Below are positions 46,674 to 56,136 of a stretch of 64,000 nucleotides of DNA, in pieces. Under the pieces are notes generated by a model. The model searched no databases and had not been told where the DNA came from. It saw only the letters and a program-made list of their open reading frames with translations. Both the position numbers and the translations under genes were made by a program. The stretch spans positions 6,982,849 through 7,046,848 of the forward strand of contig NZ_CP134706.1 of NCBI RefSeq assembly GCF_038246755.1, read 5' to 3'. Position 1 is the first letter of the stretch. Every line of letters starts with the position of its first letter. Source of the stretch: Micromonospora sp. FIMYZ51 (lineage in GTDB: Bacteria; Actinomycetota; Actinomycetes; Mycobacteriales; Micromonosporaceae).

Positions 46674-47414
46674 ATGGACGTACGCGACGGACGTGCTGCC
46701 GCTCAGGACCGGACGGACGGAGCACCGGTGGACGAGACGGTCAGCGACCTGGATCTGCTGCACGCCCACGTCGCCGGTGACCGGTACGCGTTCGCCGAGC
46801 TGTTCCGCCGACACCGCGACCGGCTCTGGGCGGTGGCCCTGCGTACGCTCGGTGACCGGGAGGAGGCGGCCGACGCCCTCCAGGACGCGCTGCTCTCCGC
46901 GCACCGTGCCGCCGGACGGTTCCGGGGCGACGCCGCCGTCACGACCTGGCTGCACCGGATCGTGGTGAACGCCTGCCTCGACCGGATCCGACGACGGCAG
47001 ACCCACCCCACGGTGCCGATGCCCGACGGGGTCCACGACCGGGACGACGGCACCGGTGGCGTCGAACCGGCCGCACCGGTACGCGACCACGACACGGCGA
47101 TGGTGGTCCGCGACGCCCTGGCCGCGCTCCCGATCGAACAGCGTGCCGCTCTCGTCCTGGTGGACGTGCAGGGGTATCCGGTCGCCGAGGTCGCCCGGAT
47201 CCTCGGCGTCGCCGAGGGGACGATCAAGAGTCGGTGCGCCCGGGGTCGGGCCCGGTTGGCGATCATGCTCGGGCACCTGCGGACCGGTGGCGAGCAGCTG
47301 CCCGACGATGCCTCCGACGTGCCGGCGCTCACCCGTGGGAACCCGAGAGCGCCGCAGGGCGTCCGATCGAGGTCGGGGCGCTCCCGACCGGATGCCAACC
47401 AGGAGGAAGCGTGA
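46674..47414 (+). CDS. sigM: ECF sigma factor, SigM-like
   Basis: 246 residues from ATG 46674. Sigma region 2 (FAELFRRHRDRLWAVALRTL, DREEAADALQDALLSAHRAAG, TTWLHRIVVNACLDRIRRR) and region 4 (ALPIEQRAALVLVDVQGYPV, LGVAEGTIKSRCARGRARL) are intact. Its position between the murJ/pseudokinase pair and trxB matches mycobacterial sigM. It directs RNA polymerase to stress-type promoters and is held inactive by the next gene product, with which it overlaps (GTGA). Confidence 0.87.
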   Translation: MDVRDGRAAAQDRTDGAPVDETVSDLDLLHAHVAGDRYAFAELFRRHRDRLWAVALRTLGDREEAADALQDALLSAHRAAGRFRGDAAVTTWLHRIVVNACLDRIRRRQTHPTVPMPDGVHDRDDGTGGVEPAAPVRDHDTAMVVRDALAALPIEQRAALVLVDVQGYPVAEVARILGVAEGTIKSRCARGRARLAIMLGHLRTGGEQLPDDASDVPALTRGNPRAPQGVRSRSGRSRPDANQEEA

Positions 47415-48532
47415 GTACCGGGGAGTTCAGCGGGGTCGACCACGACCTGCTCGCCGACTACCTCGGCGGCGCGCTGGCGGGCACCGCGGCGGAAACCGAG
47501 GTCGCCCGCCTCGTCGCGGAGGACCCGGCCTGGGCTCGGGCGCACGCGGCACTGGCCCCGGCCGTCGCCGAGGTCCGCGCCGACCTGTTCGCCTGGGGTG
47601 AGCAGACGCCGGAGTTGCCGGCGGAGGTCGCCGACCGGATCCTGGCCGCGCTGGCCACCGCCGATCTGCCCGGCCACACGTCCGACGGCTCCGCCGCCGC
47701 CGGCGCGGCGGGGAACACCACCGACGACCGCCCGGCGACTGACGATCTCGACGAGCCCGACCCGGACTCGGGTGAGGCGAAACCCGCCCTCGTGCCGGCC
47801 CAGCCACTTGGTGGGCCCCGGCGACCGGGCCGCACCCTGCGGCCGGGCCACGAGAGCGCTGCACCGACGCGGCCGGGACGACGACGCCGCCGCTGGACCC
47901 GGGTCGCCGCCCCCGTCGCGCTCGCCGCTGCGGCCGTGGTGGGGCTGGGGGCGCTGCAACTGTCCGGGCAGCAGCGCAACGCCGAGTCGACGGCGGACAC
48001 CGCCCTGAGCGGCCAGCGCACCGCCCCGGTCCCGACGCCCGAGGACGAACCGCGGATCGCCCGGCAGGAGGAGGGGACGTCCGGGACCGCCCAGGAGAAG
48101 GCCTCGGAACCTGCCCCGGCCCAGGCCAGCAGCCCGTACCGGATCGCCGTGCCACCGAAGCGCAGCGGCACCGACTACACCTCCGAGCAACTGGCGAAGG
48201 CCCTGCCGCTGCCGACGATCAAGCACTTCTCCGGCAGCGCGGAGCCGGAGGGCGGGTTGGGCGCGCCGGACGAGCGTACGGCCGGCCTCGGTGACCTGAC
48301 GCGGCTCGGCGACCAGCGTGCGCTGAGCACCTGCCTGGCCGAGATCGGCACCGAGCATGGCGAAGGCCCGGTCACCTTCGACGCCGTCGACTACGCCCGC
48401 TTCCAGGGCCGACCGGCGCTCGTCGTGCGTTTCACCGACGGCTCCGGTGCCCAGTGGGCCTGGGTCAGCGGGCCCGAGTGCGGTATCCCCGGGTCCGGCT
48501 CGGACACCCGCTACCGTACGCGGGTAGGGTGA
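47411..48532 (+). CDS. Membrane anti-sigma factor for SigM
   Basis: 373 residues. AGGAGG (47401-47406) stands 4 nt before the GTG, inside the end of sigM, and the genes overlap by 4 bp. The N-terminal cytoplasmic domain (DHDLLADYLGGALAGTAAET, LPAEVADRILAAL) is anti-sigma-like, followed by an acidic Pro-rich linker, one membrane helix (VAAPVALAAAAVVGLGALQL, about 165-185) and an extracytoplasmic domain of about 180 residues with two cysteines (STCLAEIGTE and GPECGIPG). It corresponds in position to Rv3912. Its outside domain probably senses the release signal. Confidence 0.82.
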   Translation: MSTGEFSGVDHDLLADYLGGALAGTAAETEVARLVAEDPAWARAHAALAPAVAEVRADLFAWGEQTPELPAEVADRILAALATADLPGHTSDGSAAAGAAGNTTDDRPATDDLDEPDPDSGEAKPALVPAQPLGGPRRPGRTLRPGHESAAPTRPGRRRRRWTRVAAPVALAAAAVVGLGALQLSGQQRNAESTADTALSGQRTAPVPTPEDEPRIARQEEGTSGTAQEKASEPAPAQASSPYRIAVPPKRSGTDYTSEQLAKALPLPTIKHFSGSAEPEGGLGAPDERTAGLGDLTRLGDQRALSTCLAEIGTEHGEGPVTFDAVDYARFQGRPALVVRFTDGSGAQWAWVSGPECGIPGSGSDTRYRTRVG

Positions 48533-48593
48533 TTTTCGCAGTCACCGGACGTTTGACCCGTCCACGTGACGTGACCCACCGGATGACCGGCTC

Positions 48594-48621
48594 GGGAATT
48601 CCCGATTCGTACGATGACGTT
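48594..48621 (+). promoter_or_regulatory. SigR/SigH-type promoter of trxB-trxA
   Basis: GGGAAT (48594-48599), an 18-bp spacer, then CGTT (48618-48621), close to the thiol-stress sigma promoter (GGGAAT, about 18 bp, GTT) of Streptomyces SigR and Mycobacterium SigH. It lies 90 nt upstream of the trxB start and downstream of the anti-sigma gene, as expected for disulfide-induced thioredoxin genes. Confidence 0.65.
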
Positions 48622-48710
48622 CTGCACAGCAGTTGCCGCCCCGTCGGCACTCGGATCGACATCGGCGGGGACCCGCCGGTGACGACAGTCAACACGATTG
48701 GGAGACGGCA

Positions 48711-49661
48711 GTGGACGAGGTCCGCAACCTGATCATCATCGGCTCTGGGCCGGCCGGTTACACCGCCGCGGTCTACGCGGCCCGCGCCAACCTCAAGCCC
48801 CTGATCATCGAGGGCGTGCAGTCCGGCGGCGCGCTGATGACCACCACCGAGGTGGAGAACTTCCCCGGTTTCGCGGACGGCATTCTCGGCCCCGAACTCA
48901 TGGACAACATGCGCAAGCAGGCCGAGCGGTTCGGTGCCGAGTTCCTGACCGACGACGTCACCCGGGTCGAGTTGGTCGAGACCGGTCAGCCGGGCACGGC
49001 GAGCACCGTCTGGGTCGGCGAGACCGCCCACCGGGCCCGGGCGGTCATCCTCGCCACCGGCTCCGCCTGGCGTCCGCTCGGCGTACCGGGCGAGCAGGAG
49101 TACCTCGGCCACGGCGTCTCCTCCTGCGCCACCTGTGACGGCTTCTTCTTCCGCAACCAGCACATCGTGGTCGTCGGCGGTGGCGACTCGGCGATGGAGG
49201 AGGCCAGCTTCCTGACCCGCTTCGCCGACTCGGTGACCATCATCCACCGCCGGGACTCGTTCCGGGCCAGCAAGATCATGGCGGAGCGGGCGCTGAGCAA
49301 CGACAAGATCAAGGTCGAGTGGAACACCGTCGTCGAGGAGATCCTCGGCGCGGATGGCAAGGTCTCCGGCGTACGCGTACGCAACGTGCACACCGGCGAG
49401 GCCAAGGTGCTCGACGTCACCGGTGTCTTCGTGGCGATCGGCCACGACCCGCGCAGCGAGCTGTTCCGTGGGCAGGTGGAGCTGGACGACGAGGGCTACG
49501 TGAAGGTCGACGCGCCCAGCACCCGGACCAGCGTCCCGGGTGTCTTCGCCGCCGGTGACCTGGTCGACCACACCTACCGGCAGGCCATCACCGCAGCCGG
49601 CACGGGTTGTGCGGCGGCCCTGGACGCGGAACGCTTCATCGCCACGCTGCCCAAGGACTGA
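48711..49661 (+). CDS. trxB: Thioredoxin reductase
   Basis: 316 residues from GTG 48711 (GGGAG upstream). Domains: FAD ([20 protein letters not shown]), NADPH with the redox-active CATC in [26 protein letters not shown], and [14 protein letters not shown]. The final FAD contact is [20 protein letters not shown]. It reduces thioredoxin with NADPH. trxA follows after 30 bp, so they form an operon. Confidence 0.97.
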   Translation: MDEVRNLIIIGSGPAGYTAAVYAARANLKPLIIEGVQSGGALMTTTEVENFPGFADGILGPELMDNMRKQAERFGAEFLTDDVTRVELVETGQPGTASTVWVGETAHRARAVILATGSAWRPLGVPGEQEYLGHGVSSCATCDGFFFRNQHIVVVGGGDSAMEEASFLTRFADSVTIIHRRDSFRASKIMAERALSNDKIKVEWNTVVEEILGADGKVSGVRVRNVHTGEAKVLDVTGVFVAIGHDPRSELFRGQVELDDEGYVKVDAPSTRTSVPGVFAAGDLVDHTYRQAITAAGTGCAAALDAERFIATLPKD

Positions 49662-49691
49662 ACCAGAAATATCCCGGAGGAGGGGTCAACA

Positions 49692-50015
49692 GTGGGAGCA
49701 ACCAAGTCGGTCACCGACGCGAGTTTCGCGGCCGACGTACTCAAGTCTGACAAGCCGGTTCTGGTGGACTTCTGGGCCGAATGGTGCGGACCGTGCCGTA
49801 AGGTGTCGCCGCTGCTGGAGGAGATCGCCGGCGAGATGGGTGACCAGGTAAGCATCGTCAAGCTCAACATCGACGAGAACCCGGAGACCGCCCGCGCCTA
49901 CCGGGTGATGTCGGTACCGACCCTCACCGTCTTCAAGAACGGCGAGCCGGTGCAGTCGATCGCCGGTGCCAAGCCAAAGGGTGAGCTGGTCAAGCTGATC
50001 CAGTCGGCGCTCTAG
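49692..50015 (+). CDS. trxA: Thioredoxin
   Basis: 107 residues. WCGPC active site in DFWAEWCGPCRKVSPLLEE, cis-Pro SVPTLTVFKNG. GGAGGAGGG precedes the GTG start. A terminator follows 26 nt after the stop. Confidence 0.97.
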   Translation: MGATKSVTDASFAADVLKSDKPVLVDFWAEWCGPCRKVSPLLEEIAGEMGDQVSIVKLNIDENPETARAYRVMSVPTLTVFKNGEPVQSIAGAKPKGELVKLIQSAL

Positions 50016-50040
50016 TTCCCACCGGCGACCGTACGCCGTC

Positions 50041-50075
50041 TCGACCCCGTGCCGGGCCCACCGGTACGGGGTCGA
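50041..50075 (+). terminator. Hairpin terminator after trxA
   Basis: TCGACCCCGTGCC (50041-50053) pairs with GGTACGGGGTCGA (50063-50075), one mismatch, 9-nt loop, weak T-run after CGCG. Confidence 0.75.
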
Positions 50076-50221
50076 CGCGTTTCTCCGCCTGCGGATCGCC
50101 CAAGCGCATAACCTCGAACCCGGGGGCGCCGGACGCCGGTGACCGCCTGGTCGCCGTCGCGGTGTGCCGCGTACGCCGCTGACGGGTCCGGCCAGCCACC
50201 ACCGTGCAGAGGGGGTCGTGC

Positions 50222-51388
50222 GTGCGTCCGATCCGTCCCGGCGACCGGGGACCCGCGGTGACCGAGATACGTGCCGTACTTACCGGTCTCGACCTGCTCT
50301 CCAAGGCGAACGACCCACAACACGACGAGTTCGACGCGGCCACCGAACGAGCCGTCCGAGCCTTCCAGCAGTCGCGTGGTCTCAGCGTCGACGGCCGGGT
50401 CGGCGCCGAGACCTGGCGGGCGCTGGACGCCGCACGCTGGCGCCTCGGCGCCCGGACGCTCTACCACGCGGTGCCGGTCCCGCTCACCGGCGAGGACGTC
50501 CGCTCGTTGCAGGAACGGCTGCTGGAAATGGGGTACGACGTCGGCGGCGCGGACGCCATCTACGGCGTACGCACCGCTCGGGCGGTGGCCCAGTTCCAGC
50601 GTGAGGTGGGCCTGGCCCCCGACGGCACCTGCGGACCACACACCATGGGTGCGCTGCGTCGACTCGGCCGCAAGGTGGTCGGCGGACGGCCGCAGTGGCT
50701 GCGCGAGTCCGACGCCATCCGGCAGTCCGGTCCGACGCTTGTCGGCCGGACCGTGGTCATCGACCCGGGCCACGGCGGCACCGACCCGGGCGTGGTGGTG
50801 CCCGACGGTCCGCTGTGCTGGACCGAGGCGGACCTGGTACACGACCTGGCCAGCCGGCTGGAGGGGCGGCTCGCCGCCGCGGGCGTACGGGTGCAGCTCA
50901 CCCGGGGGCCGGCGCCGGCGACCTGCCTGCCCGACATCGACCGGGCGCAGCTTGCCAACTCCCTCGGCGCGGACGTCTTCATCTCGCTGCACACCGACGG
51001 GCACGCCAACCCGGACGCCGAGGGCGTGGCAACGTACCACTACGGCACCGACAACGGGGTCACCTCCGCGACCGGGGAGCGACTGGCCGGGCTGGTGCAG
51101 CGTGAGATCGTCGCGCGGACCGGGCTGCGCGACTGCCGGACCCACGCCAAGGCATGGGATCTGCTCCGGCTCACCCGCATGCCGGCGGTACGCGTCGAGG
51201 TCGGCTACCTCACCTCGCCGGGTGACCGGGGGCGGCTGATCGATCCCCGCTTCCGGGACAAGCTGGTGGAGGCGATCGTGGCGGCGGTCCAGCGGATGTA
51301 CCTGCCGATCGAGCGCGACGTGCCGACCGGCTCGATCGACGTGAGCGAACTGCGAGCCGCCGTCGCCGCCGGCACCGTTGTCGACTGA
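50222..51388 (+). CDS. cwlM: CwlM-like amidase-fold regulator of peptidoglycan synthesis
   Basis: 388 residues from GTG 50222. Two peptidoglycan-binding-1 domains (ITEIR-like VTEIRAVLTGLDLL, FDAATERAVRAFQQSRGLSV, and VRSLQERLLEMGYDVGGADA, YGVRTARAVAQFQREVGL) precede an amidase_3 domain with zinc-ligand motif VVIDPGHGGTDPG, VDLVHDLA-like WTEADLVHDL, SLHTDGHANPDAEG and the Glu in VRVEVGYLTSP. In mycobacteria CwlM is essential, activates MurA when phosphorylated and contacts MurJ/FhaA. The position after trxA matches Rv3915. The amidase residues look complete, so catalysis cannot be excluded. Confidence 0.92.
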   Translation: MRPIRPGDRGPAVTEIRAVLTGLDLLSKANDPQHDEFDAATERAVRAFQQSRGLSVDGRVGAETWRALDAARWRLGARTLYHAVPVPLTGEDVRSLQERLLEMGYDVGGADAIYGVRTARAVAQFQREVGLAPDGTCGPHTMGALRRLGRKVVGGRPQWLRESDAIRQSGPTLVGRTVVIDPGHGGTDPGVVVPDGPLCWTEADLVHDLASRLEGRLAAAGVRVQLTRGPAPATCLPDIDRAQLANSLGADVFISLHTDGHANPDAEGVATYHYGTDNGVTSATGERLAGLVQREIVARTGLRDCRTHAKAWDLLRLTRMPAVRVEVGYLTSPGDRGRLIDPRFRDKLVEAIVAAVQRMYLPIERDVPTGSIDVSELRAAVAAGTVVD

Positions 51389-51404
51389 GTGACCCGTGCC
51401 GGTC

Positions 51405-52070
51405 TCAGCCGGCGGTGGTACGGGTGGCCGGCGTCGGACGGACCGGGCGCAGCAGCGACTCCGGGCTCATCGAGCCGAGCAGCTTCTCCAGCGCGTACTC
51501 GACATCCGACTTCCAGCTCAACGCCGTCCGCAGTTCCAGCCGTAGACGGGGAAAGCGGGGATGCGGCCGGACGGTCTTGAAGCCCACCGAGAGGAAGAAG
51601 TCGGCGGGTGCCACACAGGTGCCCTCCGGGTCGGCGGCGTCACCGAACTTGGCGTCCCCGAACGCCTCGATCGCCTTGATCCCGCGCTTGGTCAGGTCCC
51701 GGGCGACCCCCTGCACCAACATCCGACCGAGCCCGCCACCGGCGAAGGCGGGCACCACGTTCGCGGTCATCAGCAGCGCCGCGTCGGCGGAGACCGGCGA
51801 GGTCGGGAACGCCATCGAACGCGGCACGTAGGCCGGCGGGGCGTACATCACGAAACCGGCGGCCATCCCGTCCACGTAGATCAGCTTGCCGCAGGAGCCC
51901 CACTCCAACAGGGTCTGCGAGACCCACGCCTCCTTCTCCAGCCCCGGATCGCCGGCCGCACAGGCCCGATCGGCGGAAACCGGATCAAGTTCCCAGTAGA
52001 CGCATTGCCGGCACGGCCGGGGCAGATCCTCGAGAGTGTCGAGGGTCAGGCTGACCAGACGTCGCGACAT
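51405..52070 (-). CDS. GNAT-fold protein (Rv3916c-like)
   Basis: 221 residues from ATG 52070. It opens with LVSLTLDTLEDLPRPCRQCVYWELDP. The acetyl-CoA loop lies in VVPAFAGGGLGRMLVQGVAR, preceded by AALLMTANV and followed by the FFLSVGFKTVRPHPRFPRLRL pattern (cut here to its recognisable part). A Cys-rich N-terminus (CRQC, CAAG) is present. Position and sequence type match mycobacterial Rv3916c, of unknown function. Confidence 0.8.
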   Translation of the reverse strand: MSRRLVSLTLDTLEDLPRPCRQCVYWELDPVSADRACAAGDPGLEKEAWVSQTLLEWGSCGKLIYVDGMAAGFVMYAPPAYVPRSMAFPTSPVSADAALLMTANVVPAFAGGGLGRMLVQGVARDLTKRGIKAIEAFGDAKFGDAADPEGTCVAPADFFLSVGFKTVRPHPRFPRLRLELRTALSWKSDVEYALEKLLGSMSPESLLRPVRPTPATRTTAG

Positions 52071-52381
52071 AGGTGCTTTCCCCACACTAGGCTCGGCAGC
52101 GGGACCGGCCCGGACGGCATCCGCCGCAGCAGCGGCCTGACGGGCACCGCTGCCCCCCGACGAGCGATCGTACGCCGCCGATCGCCAGCATGGGAGAGTA
52201 CGCGCAAACGCGCATTTCAGGGCCGTACTCGCCCGGTCCGGCATGTGGACGCGCCGATAATCGAGGGTTCCCGGCCGACCGGTGGCGGCTAGGATCGACA
52301 TTCGGCGCGCCGTACCGCCATGGTCGCCGGTGTCCCGGGTATCCGGGAAGGAGCCGTCCGAGCAGCCACCGAGGTGATGTG

Positions 52382-53695
52382 ATGACCGGCACGACACTCG
52401 ACGACTACACCGACCGGTACGCCCGCCGGGTGCGGGGAATGACCGCCTCGGAGATCCGGGCGCTCTTCGCGGTGGCCAGCCGGCCGGAAGTGGTCTCACT
52501 CGCCGGTGGCGCCCCGTACATCGCCGCCCTCCCGCTGGACGCCGTCGGCGAGATGCTCGGCCGGCTCGGTGCCGAGCACGGCAGCACCACCCTCCAGTAC
52601 GGCATCGGCCAGGGCACCCTCGAACTGCGCGAGCGGATCTGCGAGGTGATGTCCCTCTCCGGCATCGACGCCGGGTGCGGGGCCTCCCCGGAGGACGTGG
52701 TGGTGACCGTCGGTGGGCAACAGGCGCTCGACCTGGTGGCCCGGCTCTTCCTCGACCCGGGTGACGTGGTGCTCGCCGAGGGCCCGACCTACGTCGGCGC
52801 ACTCGGGGTGTTCCAGGCCGCCCAGGCCCAGGTGGTGCACGTACCGATGGACGACGACGGCCTGATCCCGGAGGCCCTCGAACTGGCCATCGCCGAGCAG
52901 GCCCGGGCCGGGCGTCGGGTCAAGTTCCTCTACACCATCCCGACCTACCAGAACCCGGCCGGAGTGACCCTCACCGAGGAGCGGCGCGAGCGGGTACTGG
53001 ACATCTGCGAACGCGCCGGGCTGCTGGTGGTCGAGGACGACCCGTACGGTCAGCTCGGCTTCGAAGGGGAAGCGCCGGCGCCGCTGCGGGCCCGCCGCCG
53101 CGAAGGGGTCTTCTACCTCAGCACGTTCTCCAAGACGTTCGCTCCCGGGTTGCGGGTCGGCTGGATCCTCGCCCCGCACGCCGTCCGGGAAAAGCTGGTG
53201 ATCGCCAGCGAGGCGCAGATCCTCTGCCCCAGCGTGTACGCGCAGTCCGCGGTCACCGCGTACCTGAGCACCATGCCCTGGCGCGAGCAGCTGAAGGTCT
53301 ACCGCGAGGTCTACCGCGAGCGGCGGGACGCGATGCTCACCGCGCTGACCGACCTGATGCCGGCCGGGACCAGGTGGACCAAGCCGGGCGGCGGCCTGTT
53401 CGTCTGGGCCACCCTGCCCGAGGGGTTGGACTCGAAGGCGATGATGCCGCGGGCCATCGCCGCCCGGGTGGCGTACGTGCCCGGCACCGGCTTCTACGCG
53501 GACGGCACCGGCACCGGCCACATGCGGCTCAACTTCTCCTTCCCCTCCCCGGAGCGCATCCGGGAGGGGGTCCGCCGGTTGGCCAGCGTGATGGAGCAGG
53601 AGATGGCGATGCGCCGGGTGTTCGGTGCGGTTGGTGGGCCGGCTCCCCGCCGGGGCCAGGCCGGCTCGGACGCCCCAGGGCCCGACTTGGCATGA
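52382..53695 (+). CDS. PLP-dependent aminotransferase (class I/II, AadAT-like)
   Basis: 437 residues from ATG 52382 with GAGG upstream. Substrate-binding VVSLAGGAPY near the start, VVTVGGQQALDLVARLFLDP, YTIPTYQNPAGVT, the Lys-containing STFSKTFAPGLRVGW and RLNFSFPSPERI. This branch contains 2-aminoadipate and valine-pyruvate-type aminotransferases. Its stop overlaps the start of the ATP-grasp ligase (ATGA), suggesting a shared amino-acid or peptide substrate. Confidence 0.88.
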   Translation: MTGTTLDDYTDRYARRVRGMTASEIRALFAVASRPEVVSLAGGAPYIAALPLDAVGEMLGRLGAEHGSTTLQYGIGQGTLELRERICEVMSLSGIDAGCGASPEDVVVTVGGQQALDLVARLFLDPGDVVLAEGPTYVGALGVFQAAQAQVVHVPMDDDGLIPEALELAIAEQARAGRRVKFLYTIPTYQNPAGVTLTEERRERVLDICERAGLLVVEDDPYGQLGFEGEAPAPLRARRREGVFYLSTFSKTFAPGLRVGWILAPHAVREKLVIASEAQILCPSVYAQSAVTAYLSTMPWREQLKVYREVYRERRDAMLTALTDLMPAGTRWTKPGGGLFVWATLPEGLDSKAMMPRAIAARVAYVPGTGFYADGTGTGHMRLNFSFPSPERIREGVRRLASVMEQEMAMRRVFGAVGGPAPRRGQAGSDAPGPDLA

Positions 53696-54693
53696 TGCCC
53701 GGCATGGGTGCCAACGTTGCCGAAGAAACCCCCGTGTCCGGAGCCGCTACCGGCGAACTGCGCGTGCTCGTGCTCGCCGGTGGCCTGTCCTACGAGCGTG
53801 ACGTGTCGCTGCGCTCCGGCCGCCGGGTACTCGACGCGCTGCGGGCGGTCGGGATGGAGGCCGAGCTACGCGACGCCGACGTCGCTCTGCTGCCGGCGTT
53901 GGACGCCGACCCGCCCGACGCCGTGGTGATCGCGCTGCACGGTGCCACCGGTGAGGACGGGTCGCTGCGCGGAGTGCTCGACCTCTGCGGCGTCCCGTAC
54001 GTCGGCTGCGACGCCCGCGCCTCCCGACTCGCCTGGGACAAGCCGTCGGCCAAGGCGGTGCTCCGGGAGGCCGGCATCGCCACCCCGGACTGGGTCGCGC
54101 TACCGCACGACCGGTTCAGCGAGTTGGGTGCGGTGGCCGTCCTGGACCGCATCGTCGACCGGCTGGGGCTGCCGCTGATGGTCAAGCCGGCGCAGGGCGG
54201 CTCCGGGCTCGGCGCCGCCGTGGTCCGGGACACGGCATCGCTACCGGCCGCCATGGTCGGTTGTTTCGCGTACGACTCGACCGCACTCGTGGAGCGGTAC
54301 GTGGCCGGCATGGACGTGGCGGTCTCCGTCATCGACCTGGGCGACGGCCCGCAGGCCCTGCCACCGGTCGAGATCGTGCCCCGCAACGGTGTCTACGACT
54401 ACGCCGCCCGCTACACCGCCGGACGGACCACCTGGCACACCCCGGCGCGACTGGCACCGGCGGTGGCCGACTTGGTGGCTGAGGTCGCGCTGGCCGCGCA
54501 CACCGCCCTCGGCCTACGGGACCTCAGCCGGGTCGACCTGATCGTCGACTCGGCCGGCCAGCCGCACGTACTGGAGGTGAACGTCTCCCCGGGGATGACC
54601 GAGACGTCGCTGCTGCCACTCTCGGTCCAGGCCGCCGGCCTGGACTTCGGCCGGGTGATCGCCACCCTGGTCGCCCGCGCCACCACCCGCTGA
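53692..54693 (+). CDS. D-alanine-D-alanine ligase family ATP-grasp protein
   Basis: 333 residues from ATG 53692 (later ATGs at 53695 and 53704 are possible). LVLAGGLSYERDVSLRSGRR and VVIALHGATGEDGSLRGVLD are the N-terminal Ddl signatures; the ATP-grasp core has LPLMVKPAQGGSGLGA, and the metal site is in VLEVNVSPGMTETSLLPLS. It is not necessarily the cell-wall Ddl; pairing with an aminotransferase points to a peptide or D-amino-acid pathway. Confidence 0.85.
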   Translation: MMPGMGANVAEETPVSGAATGELRVLVLAGGLSYERDVSLRSGRRVLDALRAVGMEAELRDADVALLPALDADPPDAVVIALHGATGEDGSLRGVLDLCGVPYVGCDARASRLAWDKPSAKAVLREAGIATPDWVALPHDRFSELGAVAVLDRIVDRLGLPLMVKPAQGGSGLGAAVVRDTASLPAAMVGCFAYDSTALVERYVAGMDVAVSVIDLGDGPQALPPVEIVPRNGVYDYAARYTAGRTTWHTPARLAPAVADLVAEVALAAHTALGLRDLSRVDLIVDSAGQPHVLEVNVSPGMTETSLLPLSVQAAGLDFGRVIATLVARATTR

Positions 54694-54695
54694 GG

Positions 54696-54757
54696 TGCAA
54701 GGAAGGGCCCCCTTTTAACGCCTGGCGTTGTACCGGGGCCCCTTCTTAACACTTGCG
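54696..54757. repeat. Dispersed-repeat-like element after the ligase gene
   Basis: Two copies of a GGGCCCC(T/C)TTNTTAAC-type unit (AGGAAGGGCCCCCTTTTAAC and CCGGGGCCCCTTCTTAAC) in tandem, three bp past the stop. The sequence resembles a repeat found many times in Micromonosporaceae intergenic regions (recollection, not searched). Confidence 0.5.
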
Positions 54758-54777
54758 TCAAGCTGAACCGGGCCAGC

Positions 54778-54823
54778 CAGGTCGTGACGTTCCCGTGGGC
54801 CAGGCAGGTCGTGACGTTCCCGT
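54778..54823. repeat. 19-bp direct repeat, 27-bp period
   Basis: CAGGTCGTGACGTTCCCGT at 54778-54796 and 54805-54823, in the short gap between convergent genes. Confidence 0.8.
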
Positions 54824-54904
54824 CGTGGTCGCTGAGCACGACCAGCCGTGGCCGGTCACCAGGACGGGCGTCCGCGACGAGATTCGCCAGGTCCTGGTCG
54901 CTAC

Positions 54905-56056
54905 TCAGGCGGTACTCGGCCGGTCGGTGGGGCCGGTCACCTCACCAGCGGATCCAGCCGGCGGCGCCTCGACACCCGCAGCATCAGCCTCTGCCGTGGC
55001 GTTGCGGGTCGGCGAGTCCGCCGTACGACGGGCAGTTGCCGACTCGCTCTCCCCGTCTGCCGATGCGGCGGCGGCTGCGGCACCGACGAGGCTTTCCGGC
55101 TGACTCGCCCCCGGGAGGGCAGACTCCAGCTCACCGCGCTGCCCTTCCGGCGACGGACGCGGCGACGGTACGGCGGCAGCCGCCGACGCGGCCTCGGTCG
55201 AGGCTGACCGCACCTCGGTCTCCGGCCCCTCGGTCGCGGTCCCGGTCGACGCCGGCCGTACGCCCGGGTCCGGTGCATCCGCATCCGGCCCCTCGGTCGC
55301 GGTCCCGGTTGGCCCCGGCCATACGCCCAGGTCTGACGCCTCCGCAGCCGGCGGCTCGGCTGTCTCGCCGATGGCGTCCAAGAGCGATCCGCCCTGCGGT
55401 GCCTTCGTCGCCACCACCGGAGCGGACTGCGTGGTGAGACTGGACGGAGCCTGCCACTGGATCCGGGGCGGCTCCGCCAGCGGCCGACCGCCGAACTCGG
55501 CGAGCCATGCCGCCACGAGAGCGAGGTTCTCCCGCCACTTGTCCTCGGAGATGGGCGGCAGGATCGAGTCCCAGAGGGAGAGGAAGGTGCCCCGAAGTTG
55601 CAGCCGCCCGTACGGCCGGGCGAGGAACCACATGTGCAGGTGAGCGGAGCCATCGCCCCAGCGGTTGACATGCACCCGAGCCACTCCGTCCAACGACCGG
55701 ATGGCCCGTTCGAGTCGTACGGTCATCACACCGAGCTCGGCGGCGAGCAGGTTGGGCAGGTCACCGAGATCGAGGTGCGACCGCGACTCCAGGATGAGGA
55801 CCATCGGCAGGCCGGTGGGACGGTCCATTGCGCGTACGCGCCACCGCTCGCCGACCCAGATGTACGCCTCATCCGGCGCCTGGCACGCGGTGCATTCCCG
55901 GTCGGCCTCGCCCTTGCGGGGCGGTTCGACCGGCACCGGATCGTCGAGTGCTTTGATCCGCAGCTCGCCCTCGAAGGGGAAGGACGGCCACTGGGTGAAG
56001 TCCGGGACTGAGGGAGGGGTGTCGTGCACGAGGCTGACCCTAACCGAGTCCAGCAC
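54905..56056 (-). CDS. HIT-like protein with Ala/Glu/Pro-rich tail
   Basis: 383 residues from GTG 56056; the start is uncertain. The folded part (residues 1-225) ends in a HIT-like motif (VHVNRWGDGSAHLHMWFLAR, cut to its core) and shows CTACQAPDEAYIWVGERWRV with a CxxC pair. The tail (about 225-383) is low-complexity with repeated TATEGP and RPASTGT units, perhaps a flexible anchor. HIT proteins are nucleotide hydrolases or transferases; whether the catalytic His set is complete is unclear. It lies next to the parS region. Confidence 0.7.
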   Translation of the reverse strand: MLDSVRVSLVHDTPPSVPDFTQWPSFPFEGELRIKALDDPVPVEPPRKGEADRECTACQAPDEAYIWVGERWRVRAMDRPTGLPMVLILESRSHLDLGDLPNLLAAELGVMTVRLERAIRSLDGVARVHVNRWGDGSAHLHMWFLARPYGRLQLRGTFLSLWDSILPPISEDKWRENLALVAAWLAEFGGRPLAEPPRIQWQAPSSLTTQSAPVVATKAPQGGSLLDAIGETAEPPAAEASDLGVWPGPTGTATEGPDADAPDPGVRPASTGTATEGPETEVRSASTEAASAAAAVPSPRPSPEGQRGELESALPGASQPESLVGAAAAAASADGESESATARRTADSPTRNATAEADAAGVEAPPAGSAGEVTGPTDRPSTA

Positions 56057-56136
56057 CGCTGTCCCTACCTGAATCGCCTTCGGTTCGGTCCGGGTCCAGC
56101 CACCCGACCCCTCCGACTCACCGACTGTCCCCAGAG

